Source of the DNA: an uncultured Pseudomonadales bacterium | GTDB lineage: Bacteria > Pseudomonadota > Gammaproteobacteria > Pseudomonadales > Azotimanducaceae | DNA: 52,551 nt | Direction: 5' to 3' | Assembly: GCA_905182095.1 (NCBI GenBank) | Contig: CAJJAQ010000205.1 | Location: 1-52,551, forward strand | Translations under genes and position numbers: made by a program | Part shown: positions 17,203 through 26,656 of the stretch, piece by piece | Position numbering within the stretch: position 1 is the stretch's first letter | Layout: each line of letters starts with the position of its first letter | Notes under the pieces: generated by a model | What the model was told of the DNA's origin: nothing | Databases searched by the model: none | What the model saw: only the letters and a program-made list of their open reading frames with translations

Positions 17203-18060
17203 ATGCAACCACTGAATAAAATTTTAGAAACTCTCGATCTCGAAGAAATTGAGTTGAATCACTACCTTGCCACCAGCCCCAACGAAGGCTGGCAGCGTGT
17301 TTACGGCGGCCAAGTCATCGGCCAGGCCTTAGTAGCGGCCTCACGCACCGTAGACGAAGATCGGCAAGCCCACAGCCTGCATGGATATTTCCTCAGGGCT
17401 GGCGATAAAGATATCCCCATTTTGTATAAGGTCGACCGCATTCGTGATGGTCGAAGCTTCACGACACGGCGCGTGGTCGCAGTACAAAAGGGTAAAGCCA
17501 TCTTTACCATGTCGATCTCCTTCCAGGTTGCCGAAGAGGGTTTGTCTCATCAATTTCCAATGCCTTCTACCCCTAAGCCGGAAGATCTAAAGGACGAAGA
17601 CGAGCTGCGCAGAGAGCAGGCACAAGCATGGCCCGCAGAATTTCAGGAATCTTTTACCGGTTCATCTGCCATACAAATGAAGCATGTAGAACCTACAGAC
17701 CTGCTTAACCCAAAGCCTGCTGAACCAATTCAACGTTGCTGGATGAAGAGTGGTCAAAAGTTACCGGATGACCCTCGCTTACATCAATGTGTACTTGCCT
17801 ACCTTTCTGATTGGTCCCTACTAGATACCGCCGCACGCCCACACGGCGTGAGCTTTATGCAAGACAACGTACAAGTCGCAAGCCTAGACCATGCTATGTG
17901 GTTCCACCGCCCTTTTAGAGCCGATGAATGGCTCCTGTATGACCAAGACAGCCCAACTGCCAGTGGTGCCAGAGGCTTTAATAGAGGTCTAATTTATAAT
18001 CAAGCAGGAGAGTTAGTGGCATCTACTACCCAGGAAGGGTTGATGCGCGTACATAAATAG
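17203..18060 (+). CDS. tesB: Acyl-CoA thioesterase II
   Basis: 285 residues from the ATG at 17203, almost the same length as E. coli TesB (286). It has two hotdog domains: 'GWQRVYGGQVIGQALVAA' and 'GYFLRAGDKDIPILY' in the first, and 'LSDWSLLDTA', 'SLDHAMWFHRPF' and 'ASTTQEGLMR' in the second, the last three carrying the Asp, His/Thr and Gln positions of the active site. It hydrolyses acyl-CoA esters in the cytoplasm. A longer frame from a TTG at 17131 is rejected because the added residues are encoded by a tandem repeat. Confidence 0.93.
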   Translation: MQPLNKILETLDLEEIELNHYLATSPNEGWQRVYGGQVIGQALVAASRTVDEDRQAHSLHGYFLRAGDKDIPILYKVDRIRDGRSFTTRRVVAVQKGKAIFTMSISFQVAEEGLSHQFPMPSTPKPEDLKDEDELRREQAQAWPAEFQESFTGSSAIQMKHVEPTDLLNPKPAEPIQRCWMKSGQKLPDDPRLHQCVLAYLSDWSLLDTAARPHGVSFMQDNVQVASLDHAMWFHRPFRADEWLLYDQDSPTASGARGFNRGLIYNQAGELVASTTQEGLMRVHK

Positions 18061-18156
18061 ACGTCGATAGTCCGATCCACGAGCACTTTAAGTGCTCTCG
18101 ACTTAGCGTTAGCCTTGCAGCGGTTTTCTAGTTATTTGGGCAAATGCTCTATAAAG

Positions 18157-18210
18157 GGCCTTTAGGAAAAGGCCTTTAGAAAAAGGCTTTAGAAAAGAGC
18201 TTTAGAAAGG
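18157..18210. repeat. Tandem array, 4 units of 13-14 bp
   Basis: GGCCTTTAGGAAAA, GGCCTTTAGAAAAA, GGCTTTAGAAAAG and AGCTTTAGAAAGG follow each other without gaps between the convergent tesB and AhpD-like genes. On the minus strand, downstream of the AhpD-like stop, each unit contains TAA. Confidence 0.75.
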
Positions 18211-18226
18211 AGTTTTTTGCAGAGGT

Positions 18227-18254
18227 CTTTTCCGAAACGAATTTTTCGGAAAAG
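18227..18254. terminator. Hairpin between convergent genes
   Basis: CTTTTCCGAAA and TTTCGGAAAAG form a perfect 11-bp stem with a 6-base loop. It stands 33 bp beyond the AhpD-like stop on the minus strand. The arms themselves end in A/T runs, so it may terminate either direction, but there is no long T tail. Confidence 0.5.
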
Positions 18255-18286
18255 TTATTCTTGAGGGGAGCTAGTTTTTGGGGAAG

Positions 18287-18859
18287 CTATTTCTTAGGGA
18301 AAGCAAGATTCTGCCAAAGATCTTGGTAATCATAGTCGGTCTGTAGAGCCAAATTCAGGCGATTATAAGCACCAAAATCGCTAACAATATGTGTCACCTG
18401 AACAATTCCCTTGTCCGTTAAACCCACACTGCGTAAACCCTCTATATCAGCATCCGTTACAGCTGCCGGTTCGTCATTGACCTTGAGCGCATAGTCTAAT
18501 ATTTGCTTCAAGCGTTTATTGCTGACGCTGTCGGTACCCTTCTGCAAAAGTTCACTGACCAAATCTTCTGACTCACCCAGCCCATGATTGAGAATAGTGC
18601 AAAATGCTGCTGTGCAATAGGCGCAACCATTGCGCTGAGAAACCAAAATACCAATGTGCTGAATTTCTGCCATTTCAAGCTCACCCGCTTCCCACAGCAC
18701 TTTGGTCGCGCCGAGTTTAGCGGTGAAAAATTCAGGAAAATTCAGTTCGACAAAAAAATGGTTAGGGACACTGCCTTCCATTTGCGTGACCCAGTCGAAG
18801 ATTCCCTGCACCGCAGGATCATCAACTTGATCTGGTTTAGCAATTTTAACTCTAGCCAT
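18287..18859 (-). CDS. AhpD-like / carboxymuconolactone decarboxylase family protein
   Basis: 190 residues of the AhpD-like all-helical fold. The redox pair is C79-AY-C82, followed by Phe86 and Cys87. In AhpD-type peroxidases the motif is CxxCxxxH, so here the proton-relay His is replaced by Phe, which argues against classical alkylhydroperoxidase activity. The family also includes gamma-carboxymuconolactone decarboxylases and proteins of unknown role. It follows the 803-residue TonB receptor gene on the same strand, 175 bp downstream across a tandem-repeat region. A second member with an intact motif is at 39551. Confidence 0.85.
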   Translation of the reverse strand: MARVKIAKPDQVDDPAVQGIFDWVTQMEGSVPNHFFVELNFPEFFTAKLGATKVLWEAGELEMAEIQHIGILVSQRNGCAYCTAAFCTILNHGLGESEDLVSELLQKGTDSVSNKRLKQILDYALKVNDEPAAVTDADIEGLRSVGLTDKGIVQVTHIVSDFGAYNRLNLALQTDYDYQDLWQNLAFPKK

Positions 18860-18934
18860 TTCCTTTCCTTTACCGAAAATTTTGGCGCCTTACGGCGCCG
18901 TCATAAAGTTTAGCCTTGAGGTTCAGTGCTAAAG

Positions 18935-19038
18935 CCTAGTCCTATGGCATAGTCCTAATACATAGTCCTAATACATAGTCCTAGAAAATAAGTCCTAAAA
19001 CTTAACCCGAGAACTTAACCCGAGAACTTAACCCCTAA
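18935..19038. repeat. Compound 13-bp tandem array overlapping the TonB receptor stop codon
   Basis: Two adjoining arrays. CATAGTCCTAATA occurs at 18948, 18961 and 18974, with a weaker copy at 18935. ACTTAACCCGAGA occurs at 19000 and 19013, with a third copy at 19026 that ends inside the stop codon region of the receptor gene (TAG at 19037-19035). On the receptor's sense strand every unit carries TAA or TAG. The array fills most of the spacer before the AhpD-like gene. Confidence 0.8.
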
Positions 19039-21446
19039 TTAAAATCGCGTCTAAGTTCTATGCGCCATTCTCTGCCGCGGTCAAACAAACCTTCGAAGGA
19101 TTGAAAAGCAGTACCATAGACACCACTGATGAGATAATCGTCGTCAGTAAGGTTACGTCCAGACAAAGTTAACAACCAATCATCATCAGCGCTTATCCAA
19201 CGCACGCTGGCATCTATAAGCTGCACCGAATCCGTCTCTAGTATCGGTGTATTAAATGCATCATTAAAGGTGTTAGAACGATAACTCCAGTCGGCGCGCA
19301 CAATCACTGTACCTCTATCGCCAAACTGTGTTTCTTTAGAAAGACCAAGGCTAGCTGCAAATTCGGGTACACGTTCAAATTCGAAGGCATCACTGATCAA
19401 TGTGATATTGGTATCTATTTGCTGATAGTTGGCGTCAAGATAAGCAAAGCTACTTTCTACTAACCAGCCCGCACCAGGAGAAAGCAAGGCCTCCAGCTCT
19501 AAACCCTCAATGGTTGCAAACCCAAGGTTACGTGTTACCGGTGCAACGCTGTTAAATACTTGAACCTGCAACTCTTTATAGTCAGTACTAAAGAGCGCTC
19601 CATTAATGCGTACTTTGCCGTCATTAAAAGTTGCCTTAAAACCAACCTCGTTTACTTCTGCAAATTCTGGGTCGTAGGTAGGGATCAGATCTAAATCAGC
19701 TGTGCCGGCTGGCGCTGTGAAGCCTGCAACAACGGGTGGAAAAACTCGTTGGGTAAACCCACCAGATTTAAAACCTTCGGAATAATTGTAGTAGATGAGT
19801 AAGTCATCCGACAGGTCATGTGACAGATTCACCAATGGGGTGAACTCAGAGATATCAATTTTCTTTTCTAGCAGCGGTAGAATGCGCTCACCAGATTGCA
19901 AAAATGGCGCGTCCAAAGCCGCTAACGGGTTGCCCGCAGGAACCTGCCGACTAATTCCAGCGTAATAGTTTTGGAATATAATTTGGTCCGGCGTGAAAGA
20001 CTTTTGCTCGTCGGTATATCTACCGCCTAAGGTGACGTGAAATTCAGGAGTGACATCATAAGTCAGTTGCGCAAATGCGGCCCAAGCTTCGTTATCAAAG
20101 TCGCCACCTGAACGGAAATTAGAAACCGTGAAATCTAAGATATTCGTATTTGTGCCGTCTTCAGAAAAATAGTACAGACCAGTAACCCACTGCATTTTAT
20201 CGTGGCTGCCGACAAGTTGAATTTCTTGCGTAACCTGATCTTGTTCAAGGACATCAGAAAACTGGGATATACGATGAGGAGAGTGATCGCCATCACGAGC
20301 AAATTCAGCATCCAGCTGACGCACAGCTGAAATTGATTTCAATGATAGTACTTCGTTTATATCGTAGTTCAAGGTAACGGAGGCACCGAACGTATCGTTT
20401 TCTGAGAATGCAGGCGCTGTACCTTCGTCAGTACCGTCTTTGCCAACGTAACGACTGTCGTAGCAATTGGCGCTAGCTGGATTAGATGTCACACCAACAC
20501 CAGCGGCATCAGTTACGGCGCAAGGTTGTCCCGGCGCTAATGCCGCCGTGGTGACGTTATGAATAAAGGCCATCGGCGGAGGTGGAGCTAATACAACACC
20601 ATTGAGCTGACTCAAATCGGTGAAATCAATGCCTATTAACTCCATCGCAGGACCGTGTTCGCGGTCTTTCGAAGCGTCTACATTTAACTGTGCCGAGAAA
20701 GCTTCTGAAGGCTCCCAGTTCACAGCAAGTCGCGCGGCTTTTGTGTCGTCGTTACCTAAATCAATACCATCAGTCCGAGTCACATAGCCATCTTGGGTAA
20801 AGTTGGCTAGCGTTAAGCGCGCTGCTACGGTCTCGCCAAAAGGCGTTTCCAGCGACGCTTTAAAGTTAGACAACTTGTCAGTACCAGCACTGTAGGCCAA
20901 GCTACCCGTACGCTCACCACCTACTTCAGGTTTGATGGTGGTAACTGATATAGCGCCGCCAATTGTGTTGCGCCCAAACAGAGTGCCTTGTGGGCCACGC
21001 AGTACTTCTAAACGCTCAATATCAACCAAGTCTAAAATCGCGCCAACAGAGCGAGCAATGTAGACCCCGTCAACATATAGCCCGACACCAGGCTCTGTGG
21101 TTGGCAAAAATTCTTTTTGCCCAACGCCACGCAAATAGATTGCCGCAGAATTAGACGCGCCACCAAAACTCGGGTTATTTTCCAAAGTTAAACTTGGCAC
21201 AAAACGAGAAATTTCGTCTAACGTGGTAATACCACGGTAATCTAGGGCATCACCGGTATATGCAGAAATGGCAATCGGTGCATCCTGCAACCCTTCTTCG
21301 CGACGACGAGCGGTCACTACCACTTCTTCAATCACCGCATTAAAACCAGAACTACGCTCCGGCGTTTCGTCCGCTAAGGCGACATTAGCCGCAACCGATG
21401 AGACCAAAGCTATGGCAACCGCAAAGCCGCTTTTATTCATTTTCAC
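19035..21446 (-). CDS. TonB-dependent outer-membrane receptor
   Basis: 803 residues. It has a signal peptide ending ANVALA, a TonB-box/plug start 'IEEVVVTARRREEGLQDAP', plug features 'VPGLYVDGVYI'-like 'GVGLYVDGVYIARS' and 'RLEVLRGPQGTLFGRNTIGG', and a beta barrel ending 'EWRIELRRDFN' with a terminal-strand aromatic pattern. It imports a large or scarce substrate across the outer membrane with TonB energy. It belongs to the FecA/CirA-like catabolic group common in Sphingomonadales and marine gammaproteobacteria; the substrate is unknown. An extracellular loop near residue 305 has two Cys (GQPCAV, SANCYD) that may form a disulfide. The first codon is GTG with a GGGA site; an ATG two codons on is an alternative. 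Confidence 0.93.
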   Translation of the reverse strand: MKMNKSGFAVAIALVSSVAANVALADETPERSSGFNAVIEEVVVTARRREEGLQDAPIAISAYTGDALDYRGITTLDEISRFVPSLTLENNPSFGGASNSAAIYLRGVGQKEFLPTTEPGVGLYVDGVYIARSVGAILDLVDIERLEVLRGPQGTLFGRNTIGGAISVTTIKPEVGGERTGSLAYSAGTDKLSNFKASLETPFGETVAARLTLANFTQDGYVTRTDGIDLGNDDTKAARLAVNWEPSEAFSAQLNVDASKDREHGPAMELIGIDFTDLSQLNGVVLAPPPPMAFIHNVTTAALAPGQPCAVTDAAGVGVTSNPASANCYDSRYVGKDGTDEGTAPAFSENDTFGASVTLNYDINEVLSLKSISAVRQLDAEFARDGDHSPHRISQFSDVLEQDQVTQEIQLVGSHDKMQWVTGLYYFSEDGTNTNILDFTVSNFRSGGDFDNEAWAAFAQLTYDVTPEFHVTLGGRYTDEQKSFTPDQIIFQNYYAGISRQVPAGNPLAALDAPFLQSGERILPLLEKKIDISEFTPLVNLSHDLSDDLLIYYNYSEGFKSGGFTQRVFPPVVAGFTAPAGTADLDLIPTYDPEFAEVNEVGFKATFNDGKVRINGALFSTDYKELQVQVFNSVAPVTRNLGFATIEGLELEALLSPGAGWLVESSFAYLDANYQQIDTNITLISDAFEFERVPEFAASLGLSKETQFGDRGTVIVRADWSYRSNTFNDAFNTPILETDSVQLIDASVRWISADDDWLLTLSGRNLTDDDYLISGVYGTAFQSFEGLFDRGREWRIELRRDFN

Positions 21447-21577
21447 AAGGCATTCCCTTTCTATTTTTCTATCTGTATTACCGCGTATAAGATCTTATTT
21501 CGCGAGCCTAACTTGGCCAAACCCGCAGGCATTTAACAAAATTTCATGCGACAACTTCGTACGACTGCTTTAGCCAA

Positions 21578-21642
21578 CTATTTCACCTAACTATTTCACC
21601 TAACTACGTCACCTAACTACGTCACCTAACTACGTCACCTAA
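21578..21642. repeat. Tandem array, exactly 5 x 13 bp
   Basis: Two copies of CTATTTCACCTAA are followed by three of CTACGTCACCTAA with no gaps. It lies between the TrpB2 stop and the TonB receptor start, both on the minus strand. On that strand each unit contains TTAG. Confidence 0.92.
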
Positions 21643-21690
21643 TTAAGAAGCTGGTCGTCTCGCTGATTTTGCCAATTGCCCAACAACGCT

Positions 21691-21730
21691 TTCTAACTTT
21701 TTCTAACTTTTTCTAACTTTTTCTAACTAT
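21691..21730. repeat. Tandem array, 4 x 10 bp, at the TrpB2 stop codon
   Basis: Three exact copies of TTCTAACTTT and a fourth, TTCTAACTAT, whose end contains the TAG stop of the minus-strand TrpB2 gene (21729-21727). Read along that gene, TAG recurs every 10 bases and so appears in all three frames soon after the true stop. Confidence 0.92.
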
Positions 21731-23088
21731 GCAATAACTGGCACACTTCTCATGGCTTCAGCAATCTGTGCATCAGACAGGTCTAAGTCGTGCATTTCGC
21801 CATTCATGTACTTATCGTAAGAGGCTAGGTCAAGATGACCATGGCCACAAAGTGCAGTGAGAATTACTTTCTCTTCCCCTGATTCTTTACAAGCCAATGC
21901 TTCGCGAATGGCTGCAGCTAAGGCATGAGTAGGCTCCGGCGCAGGAACAATGCCCTCTGAACGAGCAAACTGTAACGCACTAGCAAAACACTCAGTCTGA
22001 GGAATGGAAATCGCTTCAACTAAGCCCAATTCATAGATATGGGACACCAATGGCGCCATACCGTGGTATCTAAGACCACCCGCATGAATTGCCTCTGGAA
22101 TAAATCCGTGGCCCAAAGTGTGCATCTTCATAAGCGGCGTCAACCCAGCTGTGTCGCCAAAGTCATATCGATACTCACCTTTTGTTAGGGTCGGGCAAGC
22201 TGTGGGTTCAACGCAGCGGATCGTAGGATTCATCTTGCCGGCCATTTTCTCACGCAGAAAAGGAAAAGCTAGGCCACCAAAGTTAGAACCACCACCTGTA
22301 CAGCCCACCAATACATCTGGCGTTTCGCCTACTTTAGCTAATTGCAGCAAAGCTTCTTCGCCAATAATGGTTTGGTGCAAAAGTACGTGATTTAAAACAC
22401 TGCCCAAGGCATAACGAATGGTTGGATCTTTCACCGCCTCGCTGACCGCCTCGGAAATGGCGATACCAAGAGATCCAGGGTGATCCGGATCTTGGGCCAG
22501 TAAAGAGCGACCAAATTCCGTAACTGTGGAAGGACTCGGATGCACTTTGCCACCCCAGATTTCCATCATGGTGCGACGATAAGGTTTAGCCAAGTAAGAG
22601 GCTGCAACCTGCCAAATTTCACATTCCAAACCAAACTGCGCGCAAGCAAAAGCCAAAGAGCTTCCCCATTGGCCGGCTCCGGTTTCTGTGGTTAGTTTAC
22701 GTACGCCTTCTTGGGCGTTGTACCAAACCTGAGGTACCGCAGTATTCGGCTTGTGCGAACCTGCAGGGCTTACGCCTTCGTACTTATAAAATATCTTCGC
22801 CGGTGTATCGAGTAACTTCTCTAATCTACGCGCCCGAAACAGAGGGCTAGGTCGCCATAAGCGATACACGTCCAGTACTTCGCCGGGGATATCAATATAC
22901 CGCTCTGTAGACATTTCTTGAGCAATCAATGCCTTGGGAAACAGCGGCGCAAAATCTTCCGCAGTGGCAGGTTGATGGGTGCCTGGGTGCAAAGGCGGCG
23001 GCGGTGGTTCTGGCAGGTCTGCCACGATGTTGTACCACTGTGTGGGCATCTCATCTTCTTCTAGCAAGATCTTCGTATAGTCACTCAT
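21727..23088 (-). CDS. trpB: TrpB2-type tryptophan synthase beta-like protein
   Basis: 453 residues from the ATG at 23088 (GGAT eight bases upstream); an upstream extension to 23184 lacks a ribosome site. Fold type II PLP enzyme: Lys113 in '[12 protein letters not shown]', the phosphate cup '[11 protein letters not shown]', and '[14 protein letters not shown]' typical of TrpB. Length and the N-terminal '[12 protein letters not shown]' mark the TrpB2 subgroup, which usually works without TrpA and makes tryptophan from indole and serine. No trpA is nearby. It sits between two TonB-dependent receptor genes, an unusual place for an amino acid enzyme, and may scavenge indole. Confidence 0.93.
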   Translation of the reverse strand: MSDYTKILLEEDEMPTQWYNIVADLPEPPPPPLHPGTHQPATAEDFAPLFPKALIAQEMSTERYIDIPGEVLDVYRLWRPSPLFRARRLEKLLDTPAKIFYKYEGVSPAGSHKPNTAVPQVWYNAQEGVRKLTTETGAGQWGSSLAFACAQFGLECEIWQVAASYLAKPYRRTMMEIWGGKVHPSPSTVTEFGRSLLAQDPDHPGSLGIAISEAVSEAVKDPTIRYALGSVLNHVLLHQTIIGEEALLQLAKVGETPDVLVGCTGGGSNFGGLAFPFLREKMAGKMNPTIRCVEPTACPTLTKGEYRYDFGDTAGLTPLMKMHTLGHGFIPEAIHAGGLRYHGMAPLVSHIYELGLVEAISIPQTECFASALQFARSEGIVPAPEPTHALAAAIREALACKESGEEKVILTALCGHGHLDLASYDKYMNGEMHDLDLSDAQIAEAMRSVPVIA

Positions 23089-23686
23089 CGATATATCCAA
23101 ATAAAAACAGCCGTTAAGGCATAAAAACTCGTCCCCGAAAGGCGACATCATATTGATACCTATGAGGAAAGAAAAGCGCCTCAATAAGGATCAGAAAAAA
23201 GCAGCTGATAGGGCAAAACAAATCCAGCTACGGGGGGGAATCTCGCAACCTGACGGGCGGCCACAAAAACAGCTGTCTCGCCGGCGCTAATGGTGGCTTA
23301 TTAACAACAAATCTGCCACTCCCACGATGTAAAACAAGGCAAACTTAGGCGAATAATGGGTTTAAAACCTATAGAGGCAACGAATATGGGTGAATAACCA
23401 TAATACATCAAACCACTGACACCTTTGACCTAAGTACCGTGAAGAAATTCCCGGAGACAATATTGCCAAAACCGCACACTTATCTCGCGAAAAACTACCG
23501 CTCATCGCCCATTCGCTACGCTTAACTTTCTCTGAGCGTACTTTTCAGCAGAACACGCAAAGACTCCCAGTCAATCTCTGAAGCTGCTCCATCTTTGCAC
23601 CAAAAGAGTCGGGGCAGTTCTTCAGTTAAAAATTTTCGTGAAGCAAAAACGTAAATTTGCATCCACAATTGTGAGCGAGGAAAGAA
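23089..23686. other. 598-bp divergent spacer, no gene seen
   Basis: This separates the TrpB2 gene (minus) from the 923-residue TonB receptor (plus) and must hold both promoters. I looked for riboswitch-like boxes, Fur-like sites and strong hairpins and found none that stand out. An imperfect AT-rich inverted repeat (AAATTTTCGT and ACGTAAATTT, around 23627-23656) lies just upstream of the receptor's ribosome site. Confidence 0.6.
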
Positions 23687-26458
23687 ATGGTTTTTAAAGA
23701 CAAATGGATGGCGATTGCCACTACTGCAATCCTAGCAACAACAGCATTAACCACCCAACAATTACACGCTGAGGGTCGAGTCATTGAAGAAGTTTTGGTT
23801 ACCGCTGAAAAACGCGAATCGACCGTATCAGATACTTCTATTTCCATTACGGCCTTTGGACAGTCTCAACTAGAAGACTTTGGCATCCAAGGCGCAGATG
23901 AGTTGGTTAACTTTATCCCTGCAACCACCCGAGACAACTACGATATTCGCATCCGCGGCGTGGGACGAAATTTCCGATCCTTAGGCGGTGATCCTGGTGT
24001 AGCCACTTACTACAACGGCATTTATTCCGAAGATTTTGGTATTGCTTCATCAGAAAACGGGCTCTACGACGTTGAACGTGTGGAAGTACTACGTGGTCCG
24101 CAAGGCACCCTTTATGGACGCAACTCCATTGGCGGCGCGCTTAACTACATTACCAATAAACCCAGCAACGAATTTGAGGGCGAGTTTAGAGTGGCCGCTG
24201 GTAACTTTGGTTCACAAGAATACTACGGCGTGCTTTCCGGTCCTATAGTCGAAGATAAATTGGCTTATCGATTGGTTGGCGTAAAACGTGACAGAGATGG
24301 GTCTATTGACGGTCAGAACGGTTCTGAAGAAATTAATACCATCGACGACCAAAACATCTCCTTTGCCGTGGAATGGAACATTGCTGAAAATTGGCAGATG
24401 AACGTACGCTGGAATGATAGACAATCGGACAGAGTTATTGGCCAAAACTTGGTTGTAGCAGATGGTATTGCTGGACAACGAGGTGTTCGCGGCACAAGCA
24501 GTTTCGCTCGTGGATTAAGACTCACGGACGGCTCAACTCCGGGAGAATACATCTTTTCTCACCCTGTAACAGGGGTGCAAAGCTTTGGTCTACCCGTACG
24601 ACCCGGTGTTGACTTTGCAGCATCCAATGCACCTAACCCTGCATTTGGTGCCACTGGTTTAACCCTCAATCGCGACTTGAATGATTTAGACAACTCAATC
24701 GCCACCAATAATGCAAACGATGAAGAATTTGTTCAGCAAGGTGTACAGTTCGATTTAAACTGGGACATCAGCGACACTGTTTCACTTAAGTACCTAGGTG
24801 GCTGGCAGGATTTCGATTATACCTTTGACATTGATTACGACTATACAGACGCAGCATTTTCACAACCTCGGCAAACAGTACTTGAGGCTGTTGAAACCTC
24901 GTCTCACGAACTACAGTTGTTGTGGCAGATTGGCGAACGCCTAGAAATGACCAGTGGCCTCTATGCTTTCAATTCAGATCGTCTACAAAACTTTGCGTTC
25001 AGAGACAACGAGCGTTTCGTAACACCCTATAACTATGGCAATCTACTCGGCTTTGCTTTAGCCAGCGGCGCCAATCCTGAACATCAAAGACTGGGCAGTA
25101 CTGGTGGATTTGGCGTATGGCAGGGAGACCCCGGCGGCGCTTCATACGAATATTTCAATAATGTGGTTACAAAAGCCCTAGCAGCTTATACCCAGGGCAC
25201 CTACACGTTTGATGAAAATTGGGCATTGACCGTAGGTGTGCGCTGGGCCAAGGACGACAAAAGCGCTTCTGAAAATCGCACAGGCTACTTCGAAGGCGAC
25301 ATAAGCAGCTCCGGCAATTTCGCCGGCTTGGGCCCAGCCTTAATTGGCCAATGTAACGCTGCTTTCGGCACTGACTGCAGTGCCCTGGGCCTCACGCCTC
25401 TGGCCATTGCCAATATCTTCGCTGGCGCAGCCACACCCACCTTCGACCCAACAAATCCGATATCCCCAACATGTGCACTTGGCAGCAGTAATTGCGCTAC
25501 GCCATTATTGCTGCAAGGTATTCCATTTTCTTTTGCTGACCAAGCTGCTGATGAAGATGACTGGGGCGACGTGTCGTTCCGAGTGAACCTAGATTGGACA
25601 CCCAGCGAAGATACATTGATCTACGGATCTGTAACTACAGGCTATAGAGCAGGCGGATACTCCTTGGGTATTGGTGACTCGCGCGCCGTGGGCGAACTGC
25701 TAACTTATGACCAAGAAGAAGTGGTTGCTTACGAACTGGGCTACAAGGGCACTTTGTTAGATGGACAACTACAAGTTAACGCTTCAGCGTACATCTACGA
25801 TTATTCGGACTATCAGGATCGAATCGAGATTTTCAACGGCCAAACTAATACAGCTCTAGATCAGGTGATTAACGCCGATTCCGCTATAAATTCCGGCTTA
25901 GAAGTAGAAGTCACTTGGCTAGCCAGCGATGCACTAACAATCGGTGGTAACGCCAGCTACACAAAGGCGGAATACGATTCCGATCTCTTTGTTTTAGAAG
26001 ATGACAACCCAGCTTACCCAACAAGTATTTTCAGCGACTTCAGTTTTGATACCGCAAACCCGGGTGCAGATAACTTTTTGATACGCAACTACAACGGCAA
26101 TGCACTGAAACGTATTCCTGAGTGGAAGGCGACAATCTGGGCCTCCTACGAATGGCAATTCAGTGAAAGCTCCTTAACGGCTGGAGCCGTATATGCCTAC
26201 ACGGGCTCCTACTATTCCTCGGGTGTAGAGCGGACACTGGACGAAGTGCCAGAGCGGACTCGCATAGATTTGTCGCTAATATGGCGTGATTCGTCTGAGA
26301 ACTGGACCGTGAAGGGCTTTGTAGACAATGTCACCGATCAGGTTTATGCCAGAGGCCTAGATACACCAACAGAGGCAAGAGACTTCCGTCTTGTTGCAGA
26401 ACCCCTCTACCCACGCTACTACGGAGTGGATGTGACCTATAGGTTTGGCGCGCACTAA
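23687..26458 (+). CDS. TonB-dependent outer-membrane receptor
   Basis: 923 residues. Signal peptide of about 28 residues (ends QQLHA), TonB-box region 'VIEEVLVTAEKRE', plug motifs 'DVERVEVLRGPQGTLYGR' and 'NSIGGALNYITNKP', then a large barrel ending 'YYGVDVTYRF' plus GAH, three residues longer than the usual terminal Phe. A ribosome site GAGGAAAG precedes the ATG. One long extracellular loop (about residues 553-610) holds four Cys ('GQCNAAFGTDCSALG', 'PTCALGSSNCAT'), suggesting two disulfides. It is of the same broad type as the 803-residue receptor on the other side of TrpB2. The substrate is unknown. Confidence 0.93.
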   Translation: MVFKDKWMAIATTAILATTALTTQQLHAEGRVIEEVLVTAEKRESTVSDTSISITAFGQSQLEDFGIQGADELVNFIPATTRDNYDIRIRGVGRNFRSLGGDPGVATYYNGIYSEDFGIASSENGLYDVERVEVLRGPQGTLYGRNSIGGALNYITNKPSNEFEGEFRVAAGNFGSQEYYGVLSGPIVEDKLAYRLVGVKRDRDGSIDGQNGSEEINTIDDQNISFAVEWNIAENWQMNVRWNDRQSDRVIGQNLVVADGIAGQRGVRGTSSFARGLRLTDGSTPGEYIFSHPVTGVQSFGLPVRPGVDFAASNAPNPAFGATGLTLNRDLNDLDNSIATNNANDEEFVQQGVQFDLNWDISDTVSLKYLGGWQDFDYTFDIDYDYTDAAFSQPRQTVLEAVETSSHELQLLWQIGERLEMTSGLYAFNSDRLQNFAFRDNERFVTPYNYGNLLGFALASGANPEHQRLGSTGGFGVWQGDPGGASYEYFNNVVTKALAAYTQGTYTFDENWALTVGVRWAKDDKSASENRTGYFEGDISSSGNFAGLGPALIGQCNAAFGTDCSALGLTPLAIANIFAGAATPTFDPTNPISPTCALGSSNCATPLLLQGIPFSFADQAADEDDWGDVSFRVNLDWTPSEDTLIYGSVTTGYRAGGYSLGIGDSRAVGELLTYDQEEVVAYELGYKGTLLDGQLQVNASAYIYDYSDYQDRIEIFNGQTNTALDQVINADSAINSGLEVEVTWLASDALTIGGNASYTKAEYDSDLFVLEDDNPAYPTSIFSDFSFDTANPGADNFLIRNYNGNALKRIPEWKATIWASYEWQFSESSLTAGAVYAYTGSYYSSGVERTLDEVPERTRIDLSLIWRDSSENWTVKGFVDNVTDQVYARGLDTPTEARDFRLVAEPLYPRYYGVDVTYRFGAH

Positions 26459-26477
26459 AAATGGAGCCAAGCACTGA

Positions 26478-26504
26478 AGCCTGCCTTTTGGCGGGCTTTT
26501 TTTT
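26478..26504 (+). terminator. Rho-independent terminator after the TonB receptor
   Basis: Stem AGCCTGCC / GGCGGGCT (one G-U pair) with a TTTT loop, followed by eight T. It lies 20 bp after the receptor stop and separates it from the DUF3604 gene. Confidence 0.92.
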
Positions 26505-26656
26505 GCTAATATTTTTTTCAGAAACTGGCAATTTTCACTGCAAATTACCAAGGTTCGGTGTTTACCTGGTTGCGCCATTGCTTCAATTCAATCCATGCAC
26601 TGCAATTGCCAATGGTGTAATTTATGGCTGGGGATCAAAAAAAGGGGAAATTACAG

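Noticed and set aside
21578-21642. CRISPR-like repeats
   Set aside because: The 13-bp units follow directly with no spacers and no cas genes are present; this is a plain tandem array.
23089-23686. Cobalamin or other riboswitch before the TonB receptor or TrpB2
   Set aside because: I looked for the B12 box and for stable multi-stem leaders on both strands and found none convincing.
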